From positions 1-6,996 of the forward strand of contig WRKN01000135.1 in NCBI GenBank assembly GCA_009778055.1: a stretch of 6,996 bases of DNA. The letters are read 5' to 3'. The DNA comes from Synergistaceae bacterium (GTDB taxonomy: Bacteria > Synergistota > Synergistia > Synergistales > Aminobacteriaceae). Shown here piece by piece: positions 6,680-6,996 of this stretch (positions are counted from its first letter, which is position 1; every line of letters starts with the position of its first letter). Position numbers and translations under genes: made by a program. The notes below the pieces were generated by a model. That model saw nothing but the letters and a program-made list of their open reading frames with translations. It was not told the origin of the DNA and made no database searches.

Positions 6680-6740
6680 ACCTAAAAGTCTGATAATAGG
6701 CACACAAAACGCCTGAGATCGTATAAAGCCTAAAGTTTTC

Positions 6741-6776
6741 TTACAAAAAGCCCTGATATTTCGGTACTTTTTGTTA
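6741..6776 (+). repeat. Inverted repeat upstream of the transposase promoter
   Basis: TTACAAAAAG (6741-6750) and CTTTTTGTTA (6767-6776) pair at 9 of 10 positions around a 16-nt loop. It directly abuts the larger inverted repeat that begins at 6777. It may be a second hairpin limiting read-through into the element or a transposase binding region, but an AT-rich stem like this could also be chance. Confidence 0.4.
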
Positions 6777-6802
6777 CCTTTGTATCATGTGCGTGGTATA
6801 AT
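6774..6802 (+). promoter_or_regulatory. Transposase promoter with perfect extended -10
   Basis: TGGTATAAT at 6794-6802 is a perfect extended -10 (TG, one base, TATAAT). A weak -35, TTACCT at 6774-6779, lies 17 nt upstream. Transcription should start near 6808-6810, giving a leader of about 25 nt that contains the SD and little else. The -10 sits in the loop of the large inverted repeat 6777-6824. Confidence 0.7.
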
Positions 6803-6824
6803 ATATACGCACACAATACAAAGG
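6777..6824 (+). promoter_or_regulatory. Large inverted repeat that can sequester the transposase ribosome binding site
   Basis: The arms at 6777-6794 and 6807-6824 pair at 16 of 18 positions (mismatches only at 6786/6815 and 6787/6814) around a 12-nt loop holding TATAAT. The right arm ends in AAGG, the first four bases of the SD AAGGAGG (6821-6827). RNA entering from outside would carry both arms and could hide the SD. RNA started at about 6808-6810 lacks the left arm and leaves it open. The repeat is seen directly; the function is inferred from known insertion-sequence controls such as those of IS10 and IS50. Confidence 0.75.
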
Positions 6825-6833
6825 AGGCATAGT

Positions 6834-6996
6834 ATGCCTAGGAAACGGTCAGGCGAGGTCAAAACAGTTATAGTCCGACAGACCCAGAAGAACGGTGACA
6901 TCTACGTTCACGAGCGGCAGGTCGTCTATAACCCAGACACGAAAAACAATACAATCCTTGAGTCCAAGTTGATTGGTAAAATTCCTAAAAGTACAA
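6834..6996 (+). CDS. Transposase N-terminus (IS1634/IS4-like), 3' end outside window
   Basis: Fifty-four codons are visible before the right edge, with no stop. The ATG has a strong SD, AAGGAGG at 6821-6827, 6 nt upstream. The protein begins MPRKRSGEV, then TVIVRQTQKNGDIYVHERQ, VVYNP and SKLIGKIPKST. A basic start, a 'QTQKNGDIYVxER' strand pair and a 'SKLIGKIP' block are what I recall from the N-termini of DDE transposases annotated as IS4 or IS1634 type in Synergistota and other anaerobes. The catalytic DDE residues lie beyond the window, so activity cannot be judged. The DNA before it is AT-rich with several inverted repeats, unlike the neighbouring chromosomal genes, consistent with a mobile element. 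The reading frame and start are firm; the family is moderate. Confidence 0.75.
   Translation, partial: MPRKRSGEVKTVIVRQTQKNGDIYVHERQVVYNPDTKNNTILESKLIGKIPKST

Larger units (their letters stand above)
6680..6996 (+). mobile_element. Left end of an insertion sequence, truncated by the window edge
   Basis: The transposase start at 6834 and the AT-rich, hairpin-bearing stretch before it mark the left part of an insertion sequence. I place the left border near 6680 only because similarity to the decayed regulator fragment stops there; the true terminal repeat cannot be fixed without the right end. A small palindrome, TTTAGG at 6673-6678 with CCTAAA at 6681-6686, straddles this junction, and a second GCCTAAAG occurs at 6728-6735. 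The IS1634/IS4-like family is a tentative assignment from the transposase N-terminus. Confidence 0.55.

Noticed and set aside
1..6996. tRNA, rRNA, CRISPR array or riboswitch
   Set aside because: I saw no regularly spaced direct repeats, no cloverleaf with a T-loop signature and no known riboswitch core on either strand by eye.

Overview
The window looks like chromosomal DNA of a Gram-negative anaerobe. Two signal-peptide proteins, an LpxB-like glycosyltransferase and a TRAP transporter imply an inner membrane, a periplasm and probably an outer membrane. TRAP transporters, HD-GYP regulators and a transposase of this type suggest Synergistota (Cloacibacillus/Synergistes-like), but this is an inference from gene style and no phylogenetic marker is present. 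Protein-coding DNA is fairly GC-rich. Intergenic regions, especially the right end, are clearly richer in AT.

Layout. (1) 1-772, minus strand: 5' part of an LpxB-like GT-B glycosyltransferase, cut by the left edge. (2) 773-856: short AT-rich divergent promoter region. (3) 857-3500, plus strand: a probable two-gene operon of a receiver/HD-GYP response regulator (predicted c-di-GMP phosphodiesterase) and an exported DUF4139 (MuiA-like) protein, 22 nt apart. (4) 3508-6420, minus strand: a complete TRAP transporter operon in the order dctP-dctQ-dctM. It converges on the DUF4139 gene with only 7 nt between stop codons. A perfect 13-bp inverted repeat lies between dctP and dctQ, and dctM starts directly after the dctQ stop. 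(5) 6421-6833: a 413-nt gap holding the dctP promoter with an operator-like inverted repeat, a decayed frameshifted fragment of an AlbA/RecG-C-type ATP-binding regulator, and the left flank of an insertion sequence. (6) 6834-6996, plus strand: N-terminus of a transposase, cut by the right edge.

How the parts work together. DctP captures a small anionic solute in the periplasm and DctQ/DctM import it by sodium symport. The inverted repeat at the predicted dctP start site suggests control by a local repressor not present here. The HD-GYP regulator and the exported DUF4139 protein may link c-di-GMP turnover to the cell envelope, an inference from co-transcription only.

The most striking structure is at the right end. 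An 18-nt-armed inverted repeat (16 of 18 paired) encloses the -10 box of the transposase promoter, and its right arm covers the start of the transposase Shine-Dalgarno. Read-through RNA from outside would hide the ribosome binding site, while RNA started at the element's own promoter would not. This is the logic by which some insertion sequences avoid activation by outside transcription.
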